Assembly: GCF_000169155.1 (NCBI RefSeq)
Contig: NZ_AAWL01000006.1
Coordinates: forward strand, 1-64,000
Length of the DNA: 64,000 nucleotides
Direction of reading: 5' to 3'
From: Thermosinus carboxydivorans Nor1
GTDB lineage: Bacteria; Bacillota; Negativicutes; Sporomusales; Thermosinaceae
In this document: positions 48,930 through 58,680 of the stretch, piece by piece
How positions within the stretch are numbered: position 1 is the first letter of the stretch
Layout of the letters: every line of letters starts with the position of its first letter
Program-made: the position numbers and the translations under genes
Notes under the pieces: model-generated
Told to the model about the DNA's origin: nothing
Seen by the model: the letters and a program-made list of their open reading frames with translations, nothing else
Databases searched by the model: none

Positions 48930-51900
48930 TTATGCCTGCACAGCATTTGCCGGTTCTTTCTTTTTAAAGTAGTTTTGGAGACGGTCAACCAATAAGTAGA
49001 CAAGAGGAACAACTATCAGGGTCAAGAAAGTAGAGGTAATTAGACCTCCGATGAGCACGACACCCATGGAAGAACGAAGCTCGGCGCCGGCGCCAATGCC
49101 AAGAGCCACGGGCAACATGCCAAATATCATCGCCATCGTCGTCATGAGGATTGGCCTAAGCCGTACTGCGCCAGCTTCCACCAGGGCTTCGGTGATGCCC
49201 ATTCCGCGCGAGCGAAGTTGATTGGTATAATCTACCAGCAAAATCGCGTTTTTTGTCACCAAACCCATTAACATGATTACGCCGATTAAAGACATAATAT
49301 TAATCGTTTTGCCAGAAACAAGCAGTCCCAAGATAGCACCTATCAATGAAAATGGCAGTGACAGCATTATCGTAAAAGGATGGACAAAACTTTCAAATTC
49401 CGCGGCCAAGACCATGTAAATTAGGACCACTGCCAATATCAGCGCTTTAGCAATCTCCTGGAAAGATTCCTGCATAGTCTGCGCTTGGCCTACGAACTTA
49501 TAGGAATAGCCAAGCGGCAAATTAAGCGTCGGCACAATTTCTTTAACTTTATTAATTATTTCGCCGGCTGATACGCCGACCGTGTTGGCGTACACGATGA
49601 CCTGACGCTGACGCGCTTCCCGGTCAATCTGCGTCGGACCAGATGCCAGACGGACATCGGCAATATCCGCAAGCCGCACAAAAGTGCCCGTTTTGGTGGA
49701 AATACGCAAGTTGGCAACATCTTCAATGTTAAGGCGGTTTTCCGGCGCCATTTGGACGCGAATGTTATAATCGCTGTCGGCCACGTTGTACTGGTTCTTG
49801 GTCGTCAGCCCCAAAAACGCCATTTGAATAACGTTGCCGGCGGCAGTAGCGTCAATGCCTACATCGCCCATGCGCGCCGGATCCAAGCGAATCTGAATCT
49901 CCGGTTCCTGCTGCTCACTGGAAATATCCACGTCGGCAGTACCGGGGATTTGCCGCAGTTGTTCAGCCAATTCATAAGCGTAGTGGTTAAGCACTTCCAG
50001 TTCGGGACCGCGGATAGCCACCTGGACGGGACGGGAATCACCGCGCCCAATCCCCTGGTTATTGGTTACGGAAATTTTCAAGCCCGGCACATCACGGAAC
50101 TTTACCCGCAGTTCATCCATAATCTGGTTCATCGAGCGCGACCGTTCACTTGCGGGGATTAAGCGAACGCCAATAAACGATTTATATACCTGCCGGTTGG
50201 CACCAACAACCATGTACGCCGCCTCAAGCTCCGGTATAGCAAGCACTTCCTTTTCCACCGGCCCAACTAATTCCCGCATCTTTTCCAGGGATGTGCCGGC
50301 CGGGGCCGCCATATTGATGTTAAATTCACCGGAGTCATAGGTTGGTTGAAACTCAACCCCTAAGAACGGGAGCAAAAGGACATTGAGGAACAAGGACAGC
50401 AGGGCGACGGCTACGATTTTTTTCGGCCGCTGGAGCGCCCAGCGCAGAACGTCCTGATAAACCTGGCGCAGGCTGACAAAGCCGCGCTCCCAGGCATCAA
50501 GAATATTCTGCAGCCAACGCCAACCGCCCTTGAGTTTTCCCGCTTCACCGTGGCTAGCCTTAAGCCAGTAGGCGGAAAGCATGGGCGTCAAAGTAAAGGC
50601 GACAAACAGCGAAAAAGCTACGGCAAAAGCAACGGTCAAACCAAACTGTTTAAAGAACTGGCCGATGACCAGCCCCATATTGCCTACCGGCACGAAGACA
50701 GCAAGGATAGAGAAGGTCGTAGCTAAGACGGCCAACGCGATTTCCGCCGTACCGTCACGGGCTGCCTGCATGGCCGATTTCCCTTCCTCCAGGTGGCGGA
50801 AGATGTTTTCGATGACGACAATGGCATCGTCAATCAGGATGCCAACGGCCAAGCTAAGCCCCATGAGCGACATATTGTTAAGGGTGAAGTTCATCGCTTT
50901 CATGAGGAAGAAGGTGGCGATAACGGATGTGGGAATAGCAATGGCCCCGATGATGGTCGCGCGGATGTTCTGCAGAAACAGGAAAGTAATTATAACGGCC
51001 AGCAGACCGCCAAAGAAAAGCGACACCATGACATCTTCCACGCTGTCCCGGATATAAGTAGAGCTATCGCGGACTATCGTGACTTTAATATCAGGCGGCA
51101 AAACGGTACTTTGCATACGCTGCATCGCCTTCTTCGCCCGTTCCGCTACATCCACCGTGTTGGTTCCTGACTGTTTCTGGACAGCTACCAAAACGCTTGG
51201 TGTCCCATTAGTACGGGCGTGGACCCGCTCTTCGCCCCAGCCGTCCACTACGTTTACGACATCGCCAAGCCGTATTAGCCGCCCGTCTTGATTAGCCACA
51301 ATAATGTTTTTGATATCTTCAACATTTTTAAACTTGCCCAGTGTTCTTACCGTCAGCTCCGTACCTTTTTCGTTTACCCGGCCGCCAGGCGTGTTAAGGT
51401 TCTGGCTGTTGACTATATCCAAAATCTGCTGGAACGTGATGCCATAGGCCTCAAGTTTTTTCGGATCAGCATAAAGGAGAATTTCCCGCTCGGTAGCACC
51501 GTAAACGTTTACTTCCGCCACGCCATCCAGGCGCTGCAATTCGTCTTTTACAATATCGACGGCCAGCTTGCGGATCTCATTGCGACTGCGCGTATCGGAA
51601 GAAAGGCTGAAATAAATAATAGGCTGGGCAGTAATATCATACCGCTGCACTACCGGCTCGTCGATTTGATCCGGCAGGCGGCGACGTACGCCGGCTACCT
51701 TTTCCCGTACTTCGTTGGCAGCTAATTTGGGATTGGTGCCAAATTCAAATTCCAGCGTCACTTGCGAGACGCCTTCCCGCGAAACCGATGACAAGGTTTT
51801 TATGCCGGAAACCGAGCTGACGGCATCCTCGATCGGCTTCGTAATCAGGCTCTCCATTTCTTCCGGTGAAGCACCTGTATAGGTAACGGTAACGTTCACG

Positions 51901-52028
51901 ATGGGGAACTCGACATCGGGATAAAGGTCAATACCAAGTGAAGGATATGAATTCAGGCCGAATACTACAAGCAGGAGAACCAGCATGGTAGTAAAGACCG
52001 GGCGTTTGATAAAGGTAGCAATCCCCAC
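48930..52028 (-). CDS. RND multidrug efflux transporter (AcrB/MexB, HAE1 family)
   Basis: A 1032-residue inner-membrane proton-driven pump. It shows the typical duplicated layout: TM1 at residues about 10-30, a large periplasmic loop to about 335, a block of five helices, a second TM7 near 535-555 and second loop, then closing helices. The proton-relay Asp pair is in VGILIDDAIVVIENI near residue 400. Such pumps export drugs, dyes or bile salts through a TolC-type outer-membrane channel, so it implies an outer membrane. The upstream adaptor gene touches it (1-bp overlap). No outer-membrane factor is encoded in the window; it must be elsewhere. Confidence 0.95.
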   Translation of the reverse strand: MGIATFIKRPVFTTMLVLLLVVFGLNSYPSLGIDLYPDVEFPIVNVTVTYTGASPEEMESLITKPIEDAVSSVSGIKTLSSVSREGVSQVTLEFEFGTNPKLAANEVREKVAGVRRRLPDQIDEPVVQRYDITAQPIIYFSLSSDTRSRNEIRKLAVDIVKDELQRLDGVAEVNVYGATEREILLYADPKKLEAYGITFQQILDIVNSQNLNTPGGRVNEKGTELTVRTLGKFKNVEDIKNIIVANQDGRLIRLGDVVNVVDGWGEERVHARTNGTPSVLVAVQKQSGTNTVDVAERAKKAMQRMQSTVLPPDIKVTIVRDSSTYIRDSVEDVMVSLFFGGLLAVIITFLFLQNIRATIIGAIAIPTSVIATFFLMKAMNFTLNNMSLMGLSLAVGILIDDAIVVIENIFRHLEEGKSAMQAARDGTAEIALAVLATTFSILAVFVPVGNMGLVIGQFFKQFGLTVAFAVAFSLFVAFTLTPMLSAYWLKASHGEAGKLKGGWRWLQNILDAWERGFVSLRQVYQDVLRWALQRPKKIVAVALLSLFLNVLLLPFLGVEFQPTYDSGEFNINMAAPAGTSLEKMRELVGPVEKEVLAIPELEAAYMVVGANRQVYKSFIGVRLIPASERSRSMNQIMDELRVKFRDVPGLKISVTNNQGIGRGDSRPVQVAIRGPELEVLNHYAYELAEQLRQIPGTADVDISSEQQEPEIQIRLDPARMGDVGIDATAAGNVIQMAFLGLTTKNQYNVADSDYNIRVQMAPENRLNIEDVANLRISTKTGTFVRLADIADVRLASGPTQIDREARQRQVIVYANTVGVSAGEIINKVKEIVPTLNLPLGYSYKFVGQAQTMQESFQEIAKALILAVVLIYMVLAAEFESFVHPFTIMLSLPFSLIGAILGLLVSGKTINIMSLIGVIMLMGLVTKNAILLVDYTNQLRSRGMGITEALVEAGAVRLRPILMTTMAMIFGMLPVALGIGAGAELRSSMGVVLIGGLITSTFLTLIVVPLVYLLVDRLQNYFKKKEPANAVQA

Positions 52029-53167
52029 TACTGGTCACCTGCCTTGGCTTCGCCGGCGGCGGCTATTTTTATGGATACACCGTCCCGCAGCTTATTTTGG
52101 CCGCTGACGACAATACGGTCGCCTTCTTTAAGCCCCTCCAGCACTTCGGCCCAGCCATCGGCGACATAACCTATTTTCAAGACTACCTGCTGTACCGTAT
52201 TGTTGTCTTTTACGACATAGACGGTTTTCTGATCTTCCCGCATTACCAAAGCGCTTTCCGGTACAGCCAGCACACTTTTCTTAACCTTTGCCGGAATGCT
52301 GACTTTAGCAAACATACCGGCTTTAATCTCCCCATTTTTATTCGGAATAGTAACTTCGGCCGTAAAGGTCCGTGCGGGCATCGCCGCGGCGGGCGAAATG
52401 CGCGTAACTGTACCGGAAAACTCTTTATCCCCCAGAGCACTGATTTTTATCTTAACAGGCAATCCGACGGCCAATTCGCTCACCTGCGCCTCGCCAACGG
52501 TTGCTTTAGCCAGTAAACTTGTCACATCGGCAAGATTAATGATAGGCGAACCGGCTTTGACATAATATCCGGACTGCAGATATCGCTTGGTTACAATGCC
52601 ATCCCGCGGCGCCACAATATTGGCGTTGTCAAGACGGGCCGTAAGCAGGGCTAGGTTGCCCTCCGCCGCTTTAACCTGTCCGAAAGCCAGATCCCGTTTT
52701 ATTCTGGCCGTGTCCAAAGCCTGCACCGATACCGCTCCTTGTTTAAAAAGCGCCTCGGTGCGGGCAAGGTCTAGCTCCGCCTGCTCTAGTCCGGCCCGGG
52801 CCGCGAGTAAATTACCTTCGGCCTGCATGACCTGTGCCGCCAGCTCATTAGTATCCAACACAGCGATTATCTGACCGGCCTTGACAAAATCGCCCTCCTC
52901 AACCAGCATCCGGTCAATGCGGCCGTCCACTTTCGCGGAAATATCCGCCGACCACGCTGGTTCCAGGTTACCAGAAAAGCTCATAACCGGTACGATATCC
53001 CGACGCGCGACACTGGCCACTTCGACCGTAACCACCCGCCCCTGGGACACACGCCCGGCTCGTTCTTTATTGGCAGCGAGATTAGCATAAATGCGGTAAC
53101 CGATAATACCGACCAAAACAAGCGTAATCGCCATTACAATGTATAAAGTTTTTTTCCTCGATGCCAA
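52028..53167 (-). CDS. RND efflux periplasmic adaptor (membrane fusion protein)
   Basis: A 379-residue adaptor (HlyD/AcrA family). One N-terminal membrane anchor (about residues 9-29) lacks a lipobox. VDGRIDRMLVEEGDFVKAGQIIAVLD is the first lipoyl half-motif, with a hairpin of charged helices (LEQAELDLARTEALFKQGAV) between 105 and 165 and the second half ARLDNANIVAPRDGIVTKRYLQSGYYV. C-terminal beta-barrel segments follow. Translation probably starts at the TTG at 53167, 9 bases after GGAGG. It bridges the RND pump to the outer-membrane channel. Confidence 0.93.
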   Translation of the reverse strand: MASRKKTLYIVMAITLVLVGIIGYRIYANLAANKERAGRVSQGRVVTVEVASVARRDIVPVMSFSGNLEPAWSADISAKVDGRIDRMLVEEGDFVKAGQIIAVLDTNELAAQVMQAEGNLLAARAGLEQAELDLARTEALFKQGAVSVQALDTARIKRDLAFGQVKAAEGNLALLTARLDNANIVAPRDGIVTKRYLQSGYYVKAGSPIINLADVTSLLAKATVGEAQVSELAVGLPVKIKISALGDKEFSGTVTRISPAAAMPARTFTAEVTIPNKNGEIKAGMFAKVSIPAKVKKSVLAVPESALVMREDQKTVYVVKDNNTVQQVVLKIGYVADGWAEVLEGLKEGDRIVVSGQNKLRDGVSIKIAAAGEAKAGDQ

Positions 53168-53264
53168 TCTAACACTCCTCCAATATCTTAATAATTTTTT
53201 GGTTACTATTCGCTTCCGGCAGTCACTCTCCTGCTCTTGGACTAGATTTCAGGATAATGGAAAA

Positions 53265-53285
53265 AGCGGCCACATCTTGACCGCT
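53265..53285 (-). terminator. Terminator after tldD
   Basis: On the minus strand AGCGGTC (53279-53285) and GGCCGCT (53265-53271) pair over 7 bp with one G-T pair, followed by four T. It overlaps the tldD stop codon. Confidence 0.65.
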
Positions 53286-54748
53286 CATAGTCGCCGTATC
53301 CGCCAGTTTACCGGACTTGCCGCCCCCTGTTCACTCCGCCGCAACCTGGGACCGGCCGCGGCTTCATGTGCAGTGCCGCCGACTATTATTTCCGGGATGC
53401 GCATCGTCGGCTGTGCGTCAGAAACAGGAGCGCCTTGACCGTCTTTGCCGCAGGTGCCGATGGTAAAGCCTAAATCACTGCCTACCATATCAACCATTTG
53501 CAGCACCTGTGGCCCATTGCCCGTCAGAGTCGCGCCCCGGACGGCGTGAGCAATTTCACCGTCCTTGATAAGATAGCCCTCTGCGACGTCAAACACAAAA
53601 TCACCGTTGACCGTATTGACCTGGCCCCCGCCCATCTTCCTGACCAGCAGTCCGTTTTTAATCGATTTGATAATGCTATCCGGGTCGTCCTTGCCAGGAG
53701 CAATATAGGTATTGCGCATACGGGGAATGGGCTTGTGCTCAAAAGACTCTCGCCGTCCGTTGCCGGTTGGCGTCACCTTGTCCCTTGTCGCCGTGAGATA
53801 GTCATACATGTAATTCTTCAGTACACCATTTTCAATCAGCGTGGTCTTTTGCGTCGGAAAACCCTCGTCATCAAAACGCAGCGTCCCGTATTTGCCCGGG
53901 ATCGTGCCGTCATCAACAACCGTCACTAATTCTGATGCCACCATTTCGCCTTTACGGCCTGCGTATACCGACAACCCTTTTTGCACCAAATCGGCCTCCA
54001 AGCCATGTCCGCAGGCCTCGTGCACCATCGTGCCGCCCGCTTCGCCAGCCATGACAACCGCCATCTTACCTGCCGGCGCCGGTTTGGCTTCCAGCATGGC
54101 AATGGCGCGGTTGGCCGCTACTTGACCCAGGCCAGCACAATCATAGCTATGCATAAGCTCAAATCCCCGGGTAGCGCCGACCGATTCGAAGCCGGTTTGG
54201 ATTTGCTCCCCGTCGGCAGCAATTGCGTTGACCGACAGTCTTGTTCGCACCCGCCGGTCCTCAACCCACCGACCCAAGGAGTTGGCAATGGTGACATCCT
54301 GAACAACATCACCATAAACCACCATAACCTGTTTAATCCTTTCGTCTACCGCCCGGGCCGCTTTGTTCACAGTCTCAACGACAGCGACTTTATCGTCGAT
54401 GGACACCTCAGTAGGCAAAATTTCCGCCGCCGGGTTGAGATCGGAAACAATTTTTTTTAAGTTTACCGTGATCTCGCCCCCGCCATGCTTAGCGGCACGG
54501 CTTACTATATCGGCAAGATTGATAAGTTCCTCTTTCGTTATTTTGTTTGTATAGGCATAAGCGGTGGTATCACCGTAAAGAAGCCGTATCCCGGCTCCGA
54601 TATCAAGACCCGACTTGATTCGCTCAATGCGGTTTTCCTCGCAGGCGACCAACGTCGTAACCCTCTTCTCAATAAAAATATCGGCAAAGTCGCCACCGCG
54701 CTTAAGCGCGGCGTCCAGCACCTCGCCAAGTATTTTGCGGTCCAGCAT
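53285..54748 (-). CDS. tldD: Zinc metalloprotease TldD
   Basis: A 487-residue TldD-family metallopeptidase. The zinc motif HEXXXH is in MVHEACGHGLEADLV near residues 244-258, and the family segments ENGVLKNYMYDYLTATRDKVTPTGNGRRESFEHKP and GTCGKDGQGAPVSD are present. TldD usually works with TldE/PmbA, which is not encoded here. The last ~25 residues (AAAGPRLRRSEQ and on) extend past the usual family end. AAAGGAG precedes the ATG. It is downstream of aroB with a 57-bp gap and may be part of that transcript. Confidence 0.93.
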   Translation of the reverse strand: MLDRKILGEVLDAALKRGGDFADIFIEKRVTTLVACEENRIERIKSGLDIGAGIRLLYGDTTAYAYTNKITKEELINLADIVSRAAKHGGGEITVNLKKIVSDLNPAAEILPTEVSIDDKVAVVETVNKAARAVDERIKQVMVVYGDVVQDVTIANSLGRWVEDRRVRTRLSVNAIAADGEQIQTGFESVGATRGFELMHSYDCAGLGQVAANRAIAMLEAKPAPAGKMAVVMAGEAGGTMVHEACGHGLEADLVQKGLSVYAGRKGEMVASELVTVVDDGTIPGKYGTLRFDDEGFPTQKTTLIENGVLKNYMYDYLTATRDKVTPTGNGRRESFEHKPIPRMRNTYIAPGKDDPDSIIKSIKNGLLVRKMGGGQVNTVNGDFVFDVAEGYLIKDGEIAHAVRGATLTGNGPQVLQMVDMVGSDLGFTIGTCGKDGQGAPVSDAQPTMRIPEIIVGGTAHEAAAGPRLRRSEQGAASPVNWRIRRL

Positions 54749-54805
54749 ACCCTAACTCTCCTTTGTCTGGCGCGCTCTTTATAGTGTCCCGTGCCGACGC
54801 AACCG

Positions 54806-55888
54806 TTATGTAATTTCCGCCAAAACACGGCTCACAATCTGTTCAGGAACGTCGCTATGCACTTGTACCTCACCGACTGTACGCAGCAATACCCAGTTTA
54901 TCTTGCCGCCGATAACTTTTTTGTCGTGCAGCAGATAGGAATACAGTTTCGCCGCCGAACAACCGGCGACGCTGAGGGGCAAATGAAACCGGCGGATCGT
55001 GTCGCACACCGTCTCGACGACCTCAGGCGCCGCTATCCCCATATATTGACTTACGAGGGCCGCGCCGCGCATACCTATAGCCACAGCCTCGCCGTGATTA
55101 AATTGTGCATAGCCTGTTCCCGCTTCAATGGCATGGGCAATGGTATGACCGAAATTTAACACCATGCGCAGCGCCGCTTCCCGCGCGTCCTGCTCCACAA
55201 TATCCGCCTTGATCCGGCATGACCGGCTGATTATCGTTGCTAAAACAGTATTATCCATGGCCAGAATGGCGTTACTTTTTTCATTAATATAGTGAAAGAA
55301 GTCCCGATCGGCAATAAGACCGTATTTAATAACCTCGGCTAAGCCGGCGTACAACTCTCGCCGCGGCAAAGTAGCCAGCACCTTTGGGTCAATTACAACT
55401 AACTTCGGCTGGTAAAAGGCGCCAATAAGGTTTTTGCCAAGCGGGTGGTTGATGGCCACTTTCCCGCCCACGCTGGAATCAACCTGCGCCAAAAGTGAGG
55501 TCGGCACCTGAATAAAAGGCACGCCGCGCAAATAAGTTGCGGCCACAAAACCGGCCAAATCGCCGACGACGCCCCCACCTAAAGCCACGATAGGGGAGCG
55601 CCGGTCCAGCCCTTCCTCAATGGCGACCGTATATAAAGTCATAGCCATTTCATAATCCTTGGCCATCTCGCCTGGTTTCACACAAACAAGGCGCGGCGAA
55701 AATCCCGCCTGGCGCAAGGTTTCAACCACTGCAGCACCGTAAATGGCACCCACATTTTCGTCTGAAACCACCAGCGCTTTAGCCGTAAAAGAGAACTGCC
55801 GCATCAATTGGCCTAGTTCGGATAAAATTCCGGCGCCAATATAAATATTGTAGCTATCCCTGCCAAGATTTACTTCGACTACGTCCAC
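54806..55888 (-). CDS. aroB: 3-dehydroquinate synthase (AroB)
   Basis: A 360-residue NAD- and divalent-metal-dependent enzyme, second step of the shikimate pathway. GGGVVGDLAGFVAATYLRGVPFIQVPTSLLAQVDSSVGGK near residues 100-140 and FNHGEAVAIGM with metal-binding His are diagnostic, as is the RMVLNFGHTIAHAIE segment. The GTG at 55888 was chosen because AAGGAGG lies 8 bases upstream and the product then begins with the family's N-terminus. It overlaps the 3' end of aroK by 35 bp in another frame, so the two are coupled. Confidence 0.95.
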   Translation of the reverse strand: MDVVEVNLGRDSYNIYIGAGILSELGQLMRQFSFTAKALVVSDENVGAIYGAAVVETLRQAGFSPRLVCVKPGEMAKDYEMAMTLYTVAIEEGLDRRSPIVALGGGVVGDLAGFVAATYLRGVPFIQVPTSLLAQVDSSVGGKVAINHPLGKNLIGAFYQPKLVVIDPKVLATLPRRELYAGLAEVIKYGLIADRDFFHYINEKSNAILAMDNTVLATIISRSCRIKADIVEQDAREAALRMVLNFGHTIAHAIEAGTGYAQFNHGEAVAIGMRGAALVSQYMGIAAPEVVETVCDTIRRFHLPLSVAGCSAAKLYSYLLHDKKVIGGKINWVLLRTVGEVQVHSDVPEQIVSRVLAEIT

Positions 55889-56408
55889 GCAGATACCCTC
55901 CTTGCTGGAGAACGTCGATAATCTCATCCACTACCTGCCACGGCTTCTTGGCCGTTGTATCAATCGTAAAATCGGCCGCGGCCTGATACAACCGCCGCCG
56001 CTCCGCAAGCAGCTCGGCAATCGCATCCCGCGGATTGGGACGATCCAAAAGGGGGCGACTACCACGCCGGCGCGAAGTTCGCTCAAAAATAACATCAGGC
56101 GAAGCTGTCAGCCAAATAACCACGCCCTGCTGTTTCAGACAAATAATATTATCCGGATTTAAAACTGCGCCGCCTCCAGTAGCGATAACCGTATTCGTGT
56201 AGCGCGCGACTTTGGCGATAGTCGCTCTTTCCCGCTGACGAAAGTATGCTTCGCCATAAGTGTGAAAGATCTCGCTAATGGTCATTCCCTGCTCAAGCTC
56301 GATTTTTTTATCGATGTCGACAAACACCCGGCGCAGACGCTGAGCAAGCAATCGCCCCGTGCAAGTCTTGCCGGTACCCATAAAACCAATCAAAACGATA
56401 TTCTTCAC
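55854..56408 (-). CDS. aroK: Shikimate kinase (AroK)
   Basis: A 184-residue P-loop kinase that phosphorylates shikimate. The P-loop GFMGTGKT (residues 8-15), the shikimate-binding DIDKKIE segment near 32 and GGGAVL near 78 are in place, and the lid region RPLLDRPNPRDAI near 117 is normal. A C-terminal tail with several Arg/Ser residues (RGRSRSKSWQG) goes past the core fold and overlaps the start of aroB; it may be a by-product of the gene overlap. It lies 4 bp after aroC. Confidence 0.94.
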   Translation of the reverse strand: MKNIVLIGFMGTGKTCTGRLLAQRLRRVFVDIDKKIELEQGMTISEIFHTYGEAYFRQRERATIAKVARYTNTVIATGGGAVLNPDNIICLKQQGVVIWLTASPDVIFERTSRRRGSRPLLDRPNPRDAIAELLAERRRLYQAAADFTIDTTAKKPWQVVDEIIDVLQQGGYLRGRSRSKSWQG

Positions 56409-56412
56409 ACAA

Positions 56413-57570
56413 TCACCTTATGCGTCGCCGGTAGTAGTCAATTGCGGCCTGCAAATCACCCCAGGCGTCGCCCCCAAACTTTTCCAATAGCGCTTCGGCC
56501 AACACCCAGGCTACTACGGCTTCGCCAACAACCGCCGCGGCCGGCACGGCGCAGACATCACTGCGTTCCCGCGCCGCAGCCGCTGCTTGTTTGGTGCGTA
56601 TGTCCACGGAAGCAAGCGGTCGCATCAGCGTGGGAATAGGCTTCATTACCGCCCGTATGATGATGTTCTCGCCATTACTGATACCGCCTTCCATTCCACC
56701 GGCGTTATTAGACCTGCGATAATAGCCCCGCTCAGCTTCATAGAAAATTTCGTCATGAGCCTGGCTGCCGGGCAAGGCCGCATAAGCAAAGCCGGCACCA
56801 ACTTCCACGCCCTTGATAGCGGGAATGGACATCAACGCCCCGGCCAAACGGGCATCTAAGCGGCGGTCCCAATGAACATGACTGCCTAAACCGGGAAAAA
56901 CGCCAAAAGCAATAATTTCAAAAATCCCGCCAAGCGTGTCTCCCTCCTGTCCGGCCCGCTCAATGGCTTCTTTCATCCGCTCTTCAGCATCCGCATCAAG
57001 ACAGTTTAACGCCGAAGACTGAAGACGACTAGCCCATGCCGCCACATCGCCCGTCCGTATTTCGTCCGCCGCGGCCCAAATGCCGCCGATGTTCGTCACA
57101 TGCGAAATTACCGTAATACCGACGGCCCGTAACAACTGTTTGGCCACCGCCCCTACGGCCACCCGCGCCGCCGTCTCCCTGGCGCTTGCTCTTTCCAGAA
57201 TATCACGTATATCCTCGCGTGCGTACTTTATAGTCCCAGGCAGGTCGGCATGCCCCGGCCGGGCGGCGGTTACCGGCTGAGTGTCGCTCCCGGCCACAGG
57301 GTCCATTCGCTGTCGCCAGTTCTCCCAGTCGCGGTTGCGGATGACCAGTGTCACCGGACTGCCAATAGTGACGCCAAACCGCACGCCGGATAAAATTTCC
57401 ACCTGATCCCGCTCAATCTGCATGCGGCCGCCGCGGCCGTACCCGCGCTGGCGCCGCGCCAATTCACCGTTAACTTGTGCAACATCAAGGGGCATGCCGG
57501 CCGGCAATCCCTCAATGATCGCTGTCAGGGCCGGACCATGCGACTCGCCGGCCGTCAAAAATCGTAACAT
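56413..57570 (-). CDS. aroC: Chorismate synthase (AroC)
   Basis: A 385-residue FMN-dependent chorismate synthase. The N-terminus RFLTAGESHGPALTAIIEGLPAG, RPGHADLPGTIKY near residues 100-112 and SARETAARVAVGAVAKQLL near 121-139 are the family signatures, with the FMN-binding RSNNAGGMEGGISNGE segment. The ATG at 57570 has AGGTGAT upstream; the longer frame to 57651 runs into pilO. It starts 4 bp after the pilO stop, so the shikimate genes are read from the pilus operon. Confidence 0.96.
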   Translation of the reverse strand: MLRFLTAGESHGPALTAIIEGLPAGMPLDVAQVNGELARRQRGYGRGGRMQIERDQVEILSGVRFGVTIGSPVTLVIRNRDWENWRQRMDPVAGSDTQPVTAARPGHADLPGTIKYAREDIRDILERASARETAARVAVGAVAKQLLRAVGITVISHVTNIGGIWAAADEIRTGDVAAWASRLQSSALNCLDADAEERMKEAIERAGQEGDTLGGIFEIIAFGVFPGLGSHVHWDRRLDARLAGALMSIPAIKGVEVGAGFAYAALPGSQAHDEIFYEAERGYYRRSNNAGGMEGGISNGENIIIRAVMKPIPTLMRPLASVDIRTKQAAAAARERSDVCAVPAAAVVGEAVVAWVLAEALLEKFGGDAWGDLQAAIDYYRRRIR

Positions 57571-57574
57571 ACTA

Positions 57575-58153
57575 TCACCTCTGCTTGGCCGCAGCCTGGG
57601 GCTGCGGTGCCACACTATAACTGAAAATAAGGACGGATAATTTGCTTTCAAGTTGTCCTGCCCGGGACTGCATAGTCATATTGACGACCGAATTAAACCG
57701 CGCAGCGCCTTCAAGCTTGCTCAGAAAAGTGAGCATTTGAAAGTAATTGCCTCTCACTAGTATCTCAACAGGAATCTGCCGGTATCCATTTTTATTGGCC
57801 GGTACGCCAGGTTGGACATGCAGCAGCTGCACGCCGCTCTCCCTGCTTACTCGCTCAACTTCTAGCAAAAAGCCGCCTACATCCGGCTCATTGGGTAGGA
57901 TCTTTTCCGCTTCACTCAGTTTAGTACCAAGTTCGGCCAAGTACCGATCAGCATCGGGATGAGCCAGCGCAAAAGTTTCCAGCTGTTCCACTTTTGCCCG
58001 CACCAGACGGTACTCTGCCGCCAGCTCGGCCCGCCTGGCCTGCTGCGGCCAAAAAACAAAAACGCCAAATAGCCAAAGCATTGCAAAGACGGTTACGATA
58101 AAGAGGGCAATCTTATATTTGTTCGCCATCTTGTCCAACCTGTCCACACTCAT
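57575..58153 (-). CDS. pilO: Type IV pilus inner-membrane assembly protein PilO
   Basis: A 192-residue single-pass protein of the PilO family. One membrane segment (about residues 14-35) is followed by a coiled-coil stretch (RRAELAAEYRLVRAKVEQLE) and a ferredoxin-like periplasmic domain with GVQLLHVQPG and ILVRGNYFQMLTFLSKLEG. PilO forms heterodimers with PilN and links the cytoplasmic PilM ring to the outer part of the machine. The start overlaps pilN by 4 bp; aroC follows 4 bp after the stop. Confidence 0.88.
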   Translation of the reverse strand: MSVDRLDKMANKYKIALFIVTVFAMLWLFGVFVFWPQQARRAELAAEYRLVRAKVEQLETFALAHPDADRYLAELGTKLSEAEKILPNEPDVGGFLLEVERVSRESGVQLLHVQPGVPANKNGYRQIPVEILVRGNYFQMLTFLSKLEGAARFNSVVNMTMQSRAGQLESKLSVLIFSYSVAPQPQAAAKQR

Positions 58154-58680
58154 AACCCCTTAACTTTTACCGTCAATTCGAACCGCGTAACGGTACGGGC
58201 GCCGTCCCGCTCGGCTTTGACCAGGACAGGCTCAGCAAAAATGTCGTCCTGCTCTAGTTTTTTTACATAAGCCGCTAAATCGGGGTAAGCCGCGGCCATT
58301 CCTTTGAGGCGCACGGCGCCGTTTTCCGCCGCCGCCACTTCGGTAAGCCATACCTGGGGCGGCGTCACTATCCCTAAACGAGCCACCAGCGCATACCAAG
58401 ACTGACGCTCCCGGGTCAGCGCAACCAGAATATTATTCTTCGCATCAAGTCGTTGTTGTTTTGTTTGCGCGTCGATCATCTTCGCCTGGAGCGGTCTAAG
58501 GAGTTCGAGCTGATTGCGCGTTTGCGCGATAGCCACTTCCAGTTCCCGGATTTGATACCAGCTGTAGCCGTATAAGCATACGCAAACGAAAACAACTACC
58601 ATGCCGGCGGCCGCAAACATCCGGCTCAGTGGCCATTTCGGGCGACGCTCGGCAGGCGGCAGCAGATTTATCTGGATCAT
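58150..58680 (-). CDS. pilN: Type IV pilus assembly protein PilN
   Basis: A 176-residue PilN. The N-terminal cytoplasmic tail MIQINLLPPAERR carries the conserved INLLP motif that docks on PilM. One membrane segment follows (about residues 22-42), then a coiled-coil region (LEVAIAQTRNQLELLRPLQ) and a periplasmic domain. It overlaps pilM by 4 bp and pilO by 4 bp, in the usual pilM-N-O order. Confidence 0.9.
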   Translation of the reverse strand: MIQINLLPPAERRPKWPLSRMFAAAGMVVVFVCVCLYGYSWYQIRELEVAIAQTRNQLELLRPLQAKMIDAQTKQQRLDAKNNILVALTRERQSWYALVARLGIVTPPQVWLTEVAAAENGAVRLKGMAAAYPDLAAYVKKLEQDDIFAEPVLVKAERDGARTVTRFELTVKVKGL

